The notes beneath the pieces are model-generated. The model was not told the DNA's origin and did no database searches. It was given only the letters and a program-made list of their open reading frames with translations. Position numbers and translations under genes: made by a program. From the NCBI RefSeq assembly GCF_040538665.1, contig NZ_JBEWXT010000001.1, positions 1,514,501 through 1,578,500 of the forward strand: a stretch of 64,000 bases of DNA. The letters run 5' to 3'. How positions within the stretch are numbered: position 1 is the stretch's first letter; every line of letters starts with the position of its first letter. Below, one piece after another: positions 46,534 to 55,438 of this stretch. Origin of the DNA: Aureibaculum sp. 2308TA14-22. GTDB taxonomy: Bacteria; Bacteroidota; Bacteroidia; Flavobacteriales; Flavobacteriaceae.

Positions 46534-46541
46534 CAAATATA
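46534..46541 (-). promoter_or_regulatory. -7 promoter element of the polysaccharide locus
   Basis: On the minus strand TATATTTG matches TAnnTTTG and lies 30 bases before the antiterminator ATG, directly after the strong terminator at 46575-46629. No good TTG -33 box is at the usual distance. It is the likely main promoter of the 33-kb locus. Confidence 0.5.
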
Positions 46542-46574
46542 AATAAATTTTAATTATTGGTCTTTAGTATTTGT

Positions 46575-46629
46575 AACTAAAAAAAGGAACATCAGAAATC
46601 AATGATTTCTGATGTTCCTTTTTTTAGTT
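46575..46629. terminator. Long near-perfect hairpin, bidirectional terminator
   Basis: Bases 46575-46601 and 46603-46629 form an almost perfect 27-bp inverted repeat (arms AACTAAAAAAAGGAACATC and its complement, plus more) with a 3-base loop. Both ends carry A/T runs of seven. It lies 24 bases after the stop of the T9SS repeat protein, whose transcript it should end, and isolates the polysaccharide locus promoter from upstream transcription. Confidence 0.9.
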
Positions 46630-46652
46630 GACTTTGTAAAAATATATACAAA

Positions 46653-49600
46653 CTAAATCACTAATACTTTTTTTGTTTGACTGTAATTTTCACTAGACAT
46701 TTTAAGCAAATAAACACCTTTAGCAAATCTTGATAAGTTTATTTGAGTGAAAACGCCGTTTTTATCTCCTTTAATCTTTTTAGATAACACAAGTTTACCG
46801 TTAATTGAAACTACATCTATTTTTACCTCTTCCTTTTGTGAGGGTAAACTAATATTTACAATTCCTGTAGTTGGGTTTGGATATAAATTAAACTCTTCTT
46901 TCTTATTTGCAGAACAATCTTCAACTATTACTAAAATTTCTACAGTTTCTAATACACCATTTTTTTGTGCAGATACCGTGTACCTAGTTGTAACTACTGG
47001 ATTAACTGTAATAGTTGTGCCTGTTTCTCCAGTATCCCAGAGATAATTATCACTACCATATGCTTGTAAAACCAATTCATCATCTTTACAAATAGTGATG
47101 TCTTTACCATCATTGATTGTTAATGGAATATCTTCTACAGTTACGGTCACCTCATCTGTACCATTACAACTACCTTCGTTATTACTAACTTCTACCGAAT
47201 ATTCTGTTGTCACATTAGGTTGAACGGAAATAGTAGCAGTTGTTTCACCAGTATTCCATAAATAGGAACTGCCTCCACTTGCTGTTAATGTGGCTACTTC
47301 TCCGGGCTCAATACTTATATCTGTTCCAGCATCAGCATTTACCGCATTATTTACATAAACTGTAATCTCGTCTGTAGCATCTATACTACAATGGCTACTA
47401 GAGGTAATACTATATGTTGTTGTTTCCGTTGGGCTAACATCAATACTAGAAGTTTCATCTCCTGTACTCCATAAATAATTACCAACACCTTCAGCAATTA
47501 GAGTAACTACTTCTCCACTACAAATAGTAATGTCTTCACCTAAGGCTACTGATGGAGCCGCTTCTACTGTAACAAAAACATCATCAGAAACTGAACACCC
47601 ATTAATTGTTGATCTAACATAGTATTGTGTTTCAGTGGTAGGACTTACAGTAATACTAGGACCGGTTTCACCAGTACTCCAAGTAAAATTACCACTACCA
47701 GTGGCTGTTAATACAACGGATTCTCCATAACAAATCGTTTTATTTACCCCAGCGAATACTGACATTTGAGGCCCAACATTCACAACAATTTCATCTGATA
47801 TTTCCGTTCCACCACATGATGGAGTTAATGATACTGAATATATTGTTGTTTCAAGAGGGTTTACCCTAATGCTTTTAGTTGTTGCACCATTACTCCATAA
47901 AAAAGTACCTGTTCCTTGTGCTTCTAATTCAACGAAATCACCATAGCAAATATCTAAATCCTCACCCAAGTCCAAAGCGGTAACTTGTTCAACGGTAACT
48001 GTTACTTCTTTTGCTATTGAGCAACTGCCCGAACCTGATGTTACTGTATATGTTGTTGTTTTTGTTGGACTGACAGTAATACTTGCGGTAGTTTCACCTG
48101 TACTCCATGAAAAATTACCATTGCCTTGAGCTATTAAAGTAACCTCTGATCCTAAACATATTACCATATCATCACTCACAGATAGTGTTATGTTTTCTGA
48201 AACATTTACAATTATATCATCTGAAACGCTAACATTATTACCCCCACAATTGGTTGTGGCCGAAACTGAATAAGTGGTAGTTTCATTAGGACTTACGGTA
48301 ATACTGGTTGTAGTTTCACCTGTACTCCATAAGAACTCACCAACACCTTCCGCAGTCAATGTAATTTGCTCTCCATAGCAAATAGATAGATCGTCTCCAA
48401 GGTTTACTTCGGGGACTTCTTCAACTGTAACAATAACCTCTTCAGTTAAAGCACAATCGCCTGACCCAGAAGTAACGGAATAAGTAGTTGTTTCGGTTGG
48501 ATTAACTGTAATACTCGCCGATGTTTCACCTGTATTCCATAAAAATTCAGCATTGCCATCGGCCGTTAATATTATTTCAGTTCCGGCACATATTGAGATG
48601 TCATCACTTACCGAAAGAGTTACTCCAGGAACTACATTTACAATAATTGTGTCACTTACACTTAAAACTTCCGTACCACAATCGATACTGGAAGTTACGA
48701 TATATTCAGTTGTTTCGGTTGGGCTTACCGTAATTTCATTTTCCGCTGAGCCAGTACTCCATAAAAAAGCACCATTGCCTTGTGCAGTTAATGTAATTTC
48801 ATTACCAGAACAAAGTGTTACATCATCACCTAAATCAATAGTTGGTTGTTCAGAAATAGTAACAGTTACTTCATCTTCTATTGTACAATCTCCTAAAGTA
48901 GATGACACAGTGTAAGTTGTTGTTGACGTCGGATTTACCGTAATGGTATTCGTAGTTTCACCAGTACTCCATACTACATCACCATTACTATCAGCATTTA
49001 AAGTTACTTCTTGGGGTGCACAAAAAGCCAAATCATCACTAACATTTAAAGTTAATTCGGGAGTTACATTAACAACTATGGTATCTGAAACACTTAATAC
49101 TTCCGCACCGCAACTCACACTAGCAGTTACAATATATTCAGTAGTTTCTAAGGGATTAACATCAATACTTGACGTTGTTTCGCCCGTACTCCATAAAAAA
49201 TCTCCATTACCTTCTGCACTTAATGATATTTCACTGCCATAACAAATGGTTTTATCATCACCTAAAGTAACTTCAGGTTGTTCCATAATAGTTACAGTGA
49301 CATCATCACTAGAGGTACATGCGTCTTCTGTCAATGTTACGGTAAAAGTTGTGGTTTCAGAAGGATTAACGGTGATGCTTTTAGTAGTTTCACCAGTACT
49401 CCATAAATACTCTCCATCACCAGAAGCAGTTAAAACGACCTCGGTTCCTTGACAAGTTATTACATCTTCACCAGCATCAACCAAAAGTTCTGAATTTATA
49501 TTTATAACTATGGTATCTGTTACGCTTAAATCTTCTGAGCCACATTCTACCGTGGCCGTAACTGTGTATGTGGTGGTTTCGGATGGACTAACTGTTAAAC

Positions 49601-51929
49601 TAGGTCCAATATAACCAGTATTCCAAACAAACTCCCCATTGCCTTCAGCAGTTAGTGTAACCTCATTGTCTGGACAAGAATCAATATCATCACCTAAAGA
49701 AACAGAAGGGGCCGCATTAACAGTTACTATGACCTCATCAGATGCTGAATTATCATCTTTAGTCACTGTCACGGTATAAGTGGTGGTCTCATTCGGACTT
49801 ACGGTAATGCTTGCTGTAGTTTCGCCAGTATTCCATAAAAAATCCCCGTTTCCAGTAGCGTTTAATTCTATCTCATCACCAACACAAATACTAGAATCCT
49901 CTCCTGCATTGGCATAAACGGATCCCGTAGTGCTATCACCAAACTGATATGCACCCATTGAATTTATCTCTCCTCTATATTTACCTTCTATGTCATAATT
50001 CACAAAAGGATGTGATTGTCCGCCTTCAGTAATTTGCACTGGTGTCTCAGGAGTTAAGTGAAAATCATTTTGACTAACAAATTTTGGATCAACATTAGTA
50101 TTACCGTTTCCAGCGGGATACCAATTTTCTACTCCATTATAAAAACCTTTTACATTATAAAAATTATTATTATGAAAAGATATTCCGCTTACATCAACCG
50201 CTCCATAATTTCCAGCTCCTGTGGGTAAATTTGAATCCCAACTTGAGACATCTACAAAAATATTATTCCTTAATTCAAAATTTGTAATAGTCACACTATT
50301 GCCGTTAACATCGATTAATTCCTGCATGTTATTGAATGTAGAATTTACAATAGTTGTCTCTTCAAGAGTTGATATAGGTGTAGCATAAGTATGACCTGCA
50401 AAATACAAACCATAGCCAACATTATTAACTTCTATATTTCTTACAATATTCCCTTTTCCAATCCTAGTGTCTGGGGTTCCGTCTTCCGAATCATTAGGAT
50501 AGTCGAAAAACATAATTGCTCTTGAAACATTGCTAATTTTCACACGTTCTACAATGTTATAATCAACTCCTCCCCAAAAATATACACCCCCAGAATATCC
50601 CCATCCCGTATTACCATATAAATGGTGGTTAGGCCCATTATTATTCCCAATAACACAATCCTTAATAACATTATAATTGCATCCATAATTTCTAAGATAT
50701 ATTCCTTCCTGAAAATTGATTGCCGTACATAATTCTATAAGATTATAATTATTCTCTAAGTTCCAAGACCCTCTAATACCTATGCCATGGGTAGCTTGAT
50801 TTGTTTTAGTGCTATTAAAGTTTTCAGAATAACCATTACGTATTATATTATTATTACCGTTATAATATGTGGCATAATCTTGTCTCTCGTTATGACCTAC
50901 ACGGTCATTATAAGTCTTAACACCATCAATTAAGGCTCCACCTTCTCCAGCTACCGTAACACCTGACATACTAGAATTTATAGCAACTATGTCAAACAAC
51001 TTAAAGTTAGTATTTCCTTCATGTCTCCATTGAAACCTATCAGATGGTGGTGAACCATATGTAATATTATTGAATCCAATAAATGAAGCATTTTCAGATT
51101 CTGGCGTATCAGTTTCTGAACCAAAATTTAAACCATTTAACCTTCTTAACACTACATGACTGTTCTTTGTATATGAATATAAACCTTTTGCATAATTAGT
51201 AATTTGAATATTCTCAAAGAATACATAATGAATGTCATTTAAAGTCATGGCTCTACCACTATCTAAATCATTACCTGTTAAGGTCGGCATTTGCGAAGAA
51301 TCCCAAGAAACACCATAATCATAATAATTTGAAGTGATATCTCCAATTGTATTTTTATAGCCGACAAATTTAATAGGGGAATTTGCAGTTCCATCATTAG
51401 AAAATGTTAAGTTTTTATTTCCATAATTACCCGCTTTAATCCAAACTGTCATTCCTGCACTTGCTTTAGAAAAAGCCTCTGTAAGTGTCCAAGCTGAACT
51501 TTCTGAAGTACCATCACCACCGCCAGATGCTGAGGTTGTTACGTATCTATCCTTTGTAGTACTTGGCTCTGGAATATTATTTACAATATATGATAAAGTA
51601 AACTCTTTCAAAAAGTTATTATCATCATCTTTTATATTACCGCCCCCTTCATACCTTATTGTATTATTATCCCAGTAAGAAAATGATTCTGATACTTCAA
51701 TGTAATGATTTGACGTAGAACCTGCATTTATGGTAATTCCAGAAATTGTTCTATAGCTGATAAAGAAACCTTCTGCTGATGAACCTTGGATCGGTTTATC
51801 ACTATCAAAATAAACTCTATTGGGTTCAAAAGATTCAACTCTAAAATTAAAAATTTTGGGAGGAGTAGATGCAAACAAAGTATTGGTAAAGAATACAATG
51901 CCAATAATTAAAAATAGTCTTTTAGTCAT
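46653..51929 (-). CDS. Large secreted beta-helix/Ig-like repeat protein with T9SS sorting domain
   Basis: A signal peptide (1-20, ending FAS) opens this 1758-residue protein. Residues about 125-660 look like a right-handed parallel beta-helix of the pectate-lyase-like type (start ASGGGDGTSESSAWTLTEAF, WIKAGNYG; many Asn ladders). Residues about 670-1672 hold 14 Ig-like/PKD-like repeats of about 71 residues, each with W-x-T/N-G and TTTYTV. The last 80 residues are a T9SS type A sorting domain (NLYPNPTTGIVNISL, KGVYLLK, KKVLVI). It should be exported through T9SS and attached to or released from the surface, probably as an adhesin or glycan-binding protein. An enzyme activity in the beta-helix is possible but no catalytic residues were identified. 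A hairpin terminator follows its end. Confidence 0.93.
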   Translation of the reverse strand: MTKRLFLIIGIVFFTNTLFASTPPKIFNFRVESFEPNRVYFDSDKPIQGSSAEGFFISYRTISGITINAGSTSNHYIEVSESFSYWDNNTIRYEGGGNIKDDDNNFLKEFTLSYIVNNIPEPSTTKDRYVTTSASGGGDGTSESSAWTLTEAFSKASAGMTVWIKAGNYGNKNLTFSNDGTANSPIKFVGYKNTIGDITSNYYDYGVSWDSSQMPTLTGNDLDSGRAMTLNDIHYVFFENIQITNYAKGLYSYTKNSHVVLRRLNGLNFGSETDTPESENASFIGFNNITYGSPPSDRFQWRHEGNTNFKLFDIVAINSSMSGVTVAGEGGALIDGVKTYNDRVGHNERQDYATYYNGNNNIIRNGYSENFNSTKTNQATHGIGIRGSWNLENNYNLIELCTAINFQEGIYLRNYGCNYNVIKDCVIGNNNGPNHHLYGNTGWGYSGGVYFWGGVDYNIVERVKISNVSRAIMFFDYPNDSEDGTPDTRIGKGNIVRNIEVNNVGYGLYFAGHTYATPISTLEETTIVNSTFNNMQELIDVNGNSVTITNFELRNNIFVDVSSWDSNLPTGAGNYGAVDVSGISFHNNNFYNVKGFYNGVENWYPAGNGNTNVDPKFVSQNDFHLTPETPVQITEGGQSHPFVNYDIEGKYRGEINSMGAYQFGDSTTGSVYANAGEDSSICVGDEIELNATGNGDFLWNTGETTASITVSPNETTTYTVTVTKDDNSASDEVIVTVNAAPSVSLGDDIDSCPDNEVTLTAEGNGEFVWNTGYIGPSLTVSPSETTTYTVTATVECGSEDLSVTDTIVININSELLVDAGEDVITCQGTEVVLTASGDGEYLWSTGETTKSITVNPSETTTFTVTLTEDACTSSDDVTVTIMEQPEVTLGDDKTICYGSEISLSAEGNGDFLWSTGETTSSIDVNPLETTEYIVTASVSCGAEVLSVSDTIVVNVTPELTLNVSDDLAFCAPQEVTLNADSNGDVVWSTGETTNTITVNPTSTTTYTVSSTLGDCTIEDEVTVTISEQPTIDLGDDVTLCSGNEITLTAQGNGAFLWSTGSAENEITVSPTETTEYIVTSSIDCGTEVLSVSDTIIVNVVPGVTLSVSDDISICAGTEIILTADGNAEFLWNTGETSASITVNPTETTTYSVTSGSGDCALTEEVIVTVEEVPEVNLGDDLSICYGEQITLTAEGVGEFLWSTGETTTSITVSPNETTTYSVSATTNCGGNNVSVSDDIIVNVSENITLSVSDDMVICLGSEVTLIAQGNGNFSWSTGETTASITVSPTKTTTYTVTSGSGSCSIAKEVTVTVEQVTALDLGEDLDICYGDFVELEAQGTGTFLWSNGATTKSIRVNPLETTIYSVSLTPSCGGTEISDEIVVNVGPQMSVFAGVNKTICYGESVVLTATGSGNFTWSTGETGPSITVSPTTETQYYVRSTINGCSVSDDVFVTVEAAPSVALGEDITICSGEVVTLIAEGVGNYLWSTGDETSSIDVSPTETTTYSITSSSHCSIDATDEITVYVNNAVNADAGTDISIEPGEVATLTASGGSSYLWNTGETTATISVQPNVTTEYSVEVSNNEGSCNGTDEVTVTVEDIPLTINDGKDITICKDDELVLQAYGSDNYLWDTGETGTTITVNPVVTTRYTVSAQKNGVLETVEILVIVEDCSANKKEEFNLYPNPTTGIVNISLPSQKEEVKIDVVSINGKLVLSKKIKGDKNGVFTQINLSRFAKGVYLLKMSSENYSQTKKVLVI
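46915..49920 (-). repeat. 14 tandem Ig-like repeats, arranged as alternating two-repeat units
   Basis: Fourteen copies of a roughly 71-codon (about 214-bp) repeat encode beta-sandwich modules in the large secreted protein. They alternate between two kinds: one starting L-G-D-D with a second half CG..LSVSDTIVVNV, and one starting SVSDD with a second half GDC..EVTVTV. The higher-order unit is therefore about 143 codons, strongest in copies 4-9. The last copies (11-14) are more diverged. Each copy has a pair of cysteines that could form a disulfide. Confidence 0.85.
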
Positions 51930-52316
51930 AGTTATTTTTACAGATTAATTATTAAAATAATTATCAGTAATATCTCTTTATTCATTTGACATATTTATTC
52001 CATTTCATTGAACAAAAATGTTCAAATCACAGGGAGTTTTTAGAACAAAAATTTTTATGAATTCCTTTCTTAGCAGAACTTACTTAACGCAAACTTTTAT
52101 ATAAAATTGCATTATGATTCAAAAAATTAAAAATCCCTTTAAAATCAAATCTTCGCGAACGTAGTTTTGAATTCTAAAGGAATTCTAAAGTTATGTTTGT
52201 AAGCCTGTATATTGTTCAAAAACGTCAATTTTTGTTAATAAGTTTTTTGTGTTTTTTGGTTAAAATTTGAATGTAGTGCGTTTAAATAAATTCAATAAGC
52301 TATTTTTGGGTTGTAC
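51930..52316. other. 387-base divergent intergenic region with an inverted repeat
   Basis: This gap separates the divergently transcribed secreted repeat protein and DUF4369 lipoprotein. It is AT-rich and holds no open frame. A perfect inverted repeat TTGAACA-AAAA-TGTTCAA (52008-52025) lies 79 bases before the repeat-protein start and could be an operator. No promoter element fitting TAnnTTTG with a good spacer was found for either gene. Confidence 0.4.
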
Positions 52317-53036
52317 ATGAAAAATTGGTTAATATTTATCATTTTAGTCGTTTTACTTTTCTCTTGTGGTAAAAATCTGGAAAAAAAAAGAAATAACGAT
52401 TTTTATATTTTTGGACAATTAAAAAATGTTCACGATAACACAAAAGTTTATTTAAAGGTTCAGGAATCCAATAGAATTATTACCTTGGACACGGCATATG
52501 TGTCCAACAATATGTTTGAATTTAACGGTAATATAAATAAACCAGAAGTTTTTGGTATTTATATAGACAGTATTAAAGGCTCCATAGGTCTATTTATACA
52601 CAATGATAGTATTTCCATCAATGTAGATGAAAATAAATTAAGCAATTCTACAGTAAAAGGGTCAGAACTAAACGACAAGTATTTAAGTTTTACAAAAAAA
52701 TCGAACGAAATAATTTCTAAAACCAGCTATCTTTTTCCACTTTTTCAAAAAGCAAGAACCGAAAACGATGTTGATAAAATTAATGAAATCAATAAAAAAA
52801 TAGAAGCCATACATAATGAGAATAGAGTCTTTACTTTGAATTTTGCAAGAGAAAACCCAAATTCCTACATAGCCGCATTTGCATTACAAACACTATTGAA
52901 TGATGAATCTGTATCAATAGATTCTATTGCTTCGGTTTATAATAATTTTTCTCATGAAGTAAAAAAAGGTGATTTTGCAATTGAAATTTTACTGTATCTA
53001 GAAAGTCAAGAGCAAACAGATGAAGTAGAGAATTAA
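52317..53036 (+). CDS. DUF4369-containing lipoprotein
   Basis: A lipoprotein signal is clear: MKNWLIFIILVVLLFSC with the lipobox LFSC. Residues about 28-120 resemble DUF4369, an extracytoplasmic beta domain often fused to thioredoxin folds in Bacteroidetes (FYIFGQLKNVHDNTKVYLK, GSIGLFIHNDSISINVD). Here the thioredoxin part is missing; the C-terminal half is helical. Its role is unknown. ATG 52317 is chosen over a TTG two codons earlier. The stop codon overlaps that of the convergent peptidase E gene in the sequence TTAA. Confidence 0.75.
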   Translation: MKNWLIFIILVVLLFSCGKNLEKKRNNDFYIFGQLKNVHDNTKVYLKVQESNRIITLDTAYVSNNMFEFNGNINKPEVFGIYIDSIKGSIGLFIHNDSISINVDENKLSNSTVKGSELNDKYLSFTKKSNEIISKTSYLFPLFQKARTENDVDKINEINKKIEAIHNENRVFTLNFARENPNSYIAAFALQTLLNDESVSIDSIASVYNNFSHEVKKGDFAIEILLYLESQEQTDEVEN

Positions 53037-53734
53037 ACTAGTATAAAATTACCTGGCTGAATCTCAATTGTTTTTTTGCCGTTTTGAAACCATCGAGCTG
53101 GTAAATTACCTTTTAATATTATTTCATCTCCATCAACTTCTAACCAACTCCCCTCTCTTAAACCAATAACAGAAATATCATTATATGCATGAAATTCTTT
53201 AATTCTTGTTTCTCTAGTTTCGCCTTTGTGCTTTGAATTAGGGTCTGGATCTAAATAATGAGCATTAATATTAAAAGTAATACATCCCAGAGTCTTATAA
53301 CTTGGTGGATACAAAATGGGCATATCATTTGTAGTTTGCATGGTTAAACCAGCAATATTACTTCCAGCACTTGTCCCTAAATAAGGAATGCCTTTGTTGA
53401 TTGCTATTTTTAATACTTCCATTAATTTTTGTTGATATAATTCAGTTACTAATACAAAAGTATTACCACCACCAACAAAAATACCTTCTGCATTTTCAAT
53501 TGCCTTTTGTTTATTATTAAATGTATGGATACCAACAACTTTAATATCTATTTTTTTAAAAGCTTTGGAAACCAAGCTGGTATAATCATCGTAGTTAATA
53601 CCACTGGGTCTTGCGTAAGGTATAAATAATAAAGTATTTACCTCTTTAAAAAAGTTGGTTAACATTGGTGTTAAGTACTCTAAATAATCACTTCCGTAAA
53701 TTGTTGAAGTACTTGCTAAAAGTAGTTTTTTCAT
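53033..53734 (-). CDS. pepE: Dipeptidase E (peptidase S51, alpha-aspartyl dipeptidase)
   Basis: The fold and motifs of PepE are present: FIPYARPSG near residue 38, VGGGNTF (88-94), the nucleophile elbow GTSAGSN (Ser122), and NAHYLDPDP with the catalytic-type His. Length (233) is right. It hydrolyses dipeptides with N-terminal aspartate in the cytoplasm. It converges on the DUF4369 lipoprotein with a 4-base overlap. No operon partner is seen. Confidence 0.94.
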   Translation of the reverse strand: MKKLLLASTSTIYGSDYLEYLTPMLTNFFKEVNTLLFIPYARPSGINYDDYTSLVSKAFKKIDIKVVGIHTFNNKQKAIENAEGIFVGGGNTFVLVTELYQQKLMEVLKIAINKGIPYLGTSAGSNIAGLTMQTTNDMPILYPPSYKTLGCITFNINAHYLDPDPNSKHKGETRETRIKEFHAYNDISVIGLREGSWLEVDGDEIILKGNLPARWFQNGKKTIEIQPGNFILV

Positions 53735-53836
53735 AATTAGTTATTGGTATAGTAAAATTAGACAAACAATATCTTTAACAAAAGTTTATCATCAATTTAA
53801 TAATTATTTAGCAGTTCATGGATTTAATTTGTGGTA

Positions 53837-54616
53837 ATGCTTAAATCAACCTACCTTATATTACTCTTATTCTATACTTTCAGCTTAGCTGCACAACAAA
53901 CAAGAACATTAATTTCTGGCACTGTTAAAAGTGAAGAAAAAGACATGAAAAACATTCATGTTATAAATAAAACTACGCTAAAAGGTACAATTACAGGTAC
54001 AAAAGGTAAGTTTTCTATACAAGTAAAAAGTAAAGATACACTTGTGTTCTTAGGTATTCAATTTGAAAGTAAAAAAGTTGTTATTACCGAAGCTGATATA
54101 AATCAAAAAACAATTCAAGTTGAGCTAAATACTAAAACTAATGTACTTAAGGAAATAACCATTAAAAAGCCTGAGAATATGGCTATGGCTTTAGACCTAC
54201 CAAATGCAGGAAAAGAACCACTTAAAGGTATTGACTTAAAACTAGCATATTACAGTCAAAAAAGTACACCAGTTGTTATTTTAGAAATGCTGATGGGTAA
54301 ACAGGGCGGAATTGATGATCTTTACAATATAATTTCTGGCAATAGAAAAAAACATAGAAAATTAAAGGCATTGATTGAATCTGATAAACTTTTAGAACAA
54401 AATAAAAAAATACTTTTAGCAATAAGAAAGCACTTTAAAGATGATTTTTTTATCTACAATTTAAAAATCCCCAGTAAACAGATTGATAATTTTATCAAGC
54501 ACTGCCAATCAAAAAATATCATAGAATCTTTTGATAAAGAAAGTTATCTTGAAGTCATGGATGTTTTTGTTAGAGAAAGTAAACCATTTTTAAAAAACTT
54601 AAAAGATGAAAAATAA
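53837..54616 (+). CDS. Secreted carboxypeptidase-regulatory-like domain protein, paralogue 1
   Basis: A signal peptide (ending SLAAQ) is followed by a CarboxypepD_reg-like beta domain (about 22-100; ISGTVKSEEKDMKNIHVINK, GTITGTKGKFSIQVKSKDTL), a fold related to the plug-proximal domain of TonB-dependent receptors. The C-terminal part shares with its neighbours a block DDFFIYNLKIPSKQIDNFI and an acidic/basic end. It is the first of three tandem paralogues. Its stop overlaps the next start by 11 bases. ATG 53837 is chosen over an upstream GTG. Function is unknown; an envelope role is likely. Confidence 0.8.
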   Translation: MLKSTYLILLLFYTFSLAAQQTRTLISGTVKSEEKDMKNIHVINKTTLKGTITGTKGKFSIQVKSKDTLVFLGIQFESKKVVITEADINQKTIQVELNTKTNVLKEITIKKPENMAMALDLPNAGKEPLKGIDLKLAYYSQKSTPVVILEMLMGKQGGIDDLYNIISGNRKKHRKLKALIESDKLLEQNKKILLAIRKHFKDDFFIYNLKIPSKQIDNFIKHCQSKNIIESFDKESYLEVMDVFVRESKPFLKNLKDEK

Positions 54617-55427
54617 ACCTTTCTTTTTTATTATGATTCTTTTAAATACAGTAGCTTTTTCACAGGAAAGTAAGATTACAGTTAACGGTACTATTAAAAG
54701 TGAAGGAGCAGATTTAGAAAGCATTCACATAGTAAATAAAAACACCAAAATAGGCACAATTACCAATGCTGAAGGTAATTTTACAATAGAAGTTAAAGAA
54801 AAAGACACATTAATAGTTACTGGGGTTCAATTTTATTATGTTGAAGTACCTATTACCAACCAACAGGTTAAGACCAAAAAAATTACAATTGACTTAATTC
54901 AAAAAATGAACGAATTAGAAGAAGTTGAAATCAAACATAATTTAACAGGGAATATGGCCATTGACGGTAACTCAGTAAAGGTTGAAAAACATGTAAAAGG
55001 CGATGCTCTGAATTTCTCTAAAATAGACCTTGATTTGGTAGGTATTAAAATGGATGATAAATCTAGAAGTCGTACTTCTAGTAACGATCAACTAATGCCC
55101 AACATGAATCCTAATCTTTTAGCAATAGCTTCTTTACTGCTAAAACCTATTGGAAAAATAGGAGCTACCAAAAGAAATATTAAAAAGTATGAAAGGCTTC
55201 ACAATACTAAAGTGCTTGAAGCACCAGAAAAAATTAGAACTGACTTTGGTGATACATTTTTTACCGAAACGTTGAAAATACCTACTCATCATGTTGATGA
55301 ATTTATTGCCTATTGTATACCCAAAGGAGTTGCCCAATTATATGCTGATGACAAGAAAATTGAAATTACAGATATCTTTTTGTCAGAAAGCAAAATCTAT
55401 CTAGAAAAAATTAAAAATGAAAATTAA
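54606..55427 (+). CDS. Secreted carboxypeptidase-regulatory-like domain protein, paralogue 2
   Basis: The protein has a signal peptide (ending VAFSQ), then a CarboxypepD_reg-like domain (ITVNGTIKSEGADLESIHIV, IGTITNAEGNFTIEVKEKD), an ELEEVEIKHN linker and a C-terminal block FGDTFFTETLKIPTHHVDEF matching the other two copies. It overlaps paralogue 1 and the likely original start of paralogue 3 by 11 bases each, so all three arose by duplication and are translationally coupled. An envelope role is likely, but the function is unknown. Confidence 0.82.
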   Translation: MKNKPFFFIMILLNTVAFSQESKITVNGTIKSEGADLESIHIVNKNTKIGTITNAEGNFTIEVKEKDTLIVTGVQFYYVEVPITNQQVKTKKITIDLIQKMNELEEVEIKHNLTGNMAIDGNSVKVEKHVKGDALNFSKIDLDLVGIKMDDKSRSRTSSNDQLMPNMNPNLLAIASLLLKPIGKIGATKRNIKKYERLHNTKVLEAPEKIRTDFGDTFFTETLKIPTHHVDEFIAYCIPKGVAQLYADDKKIEITDIFLSESKIYLEKIKNEN

Positions 55428-55438
55428 TTTTTTTTTTT
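55428..55438 (+). repeat. Homopolymeric tract of 11 T at the start of paralogue 3
   Basis: Eleven consecutive T fall 11 bases inside a well-placed ATG (55417). At this length the frame from that ATG stops after 9 codons; with 12 T it would run into paralogue 3 and complete a signal peptide. It is a candidate slippage site or a sequencing error. Confidence 0.8.

Noticed and set aside
47000-49900. Several open frames on the plus strand opposite the repeat protein (for example 48553-48915, 48943-49242, 49246-49452)
   Set aside because: They are antisense shadows of the repeat array, share its period, and lack ribosome-binding sites.
46915-49920. Regular repeats that could be taken for a CRISPR array
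   Set aside because: The unit is about 214 bp, encodes protein in frame, and has no short palindromic repeats or unique spacers of equal length.
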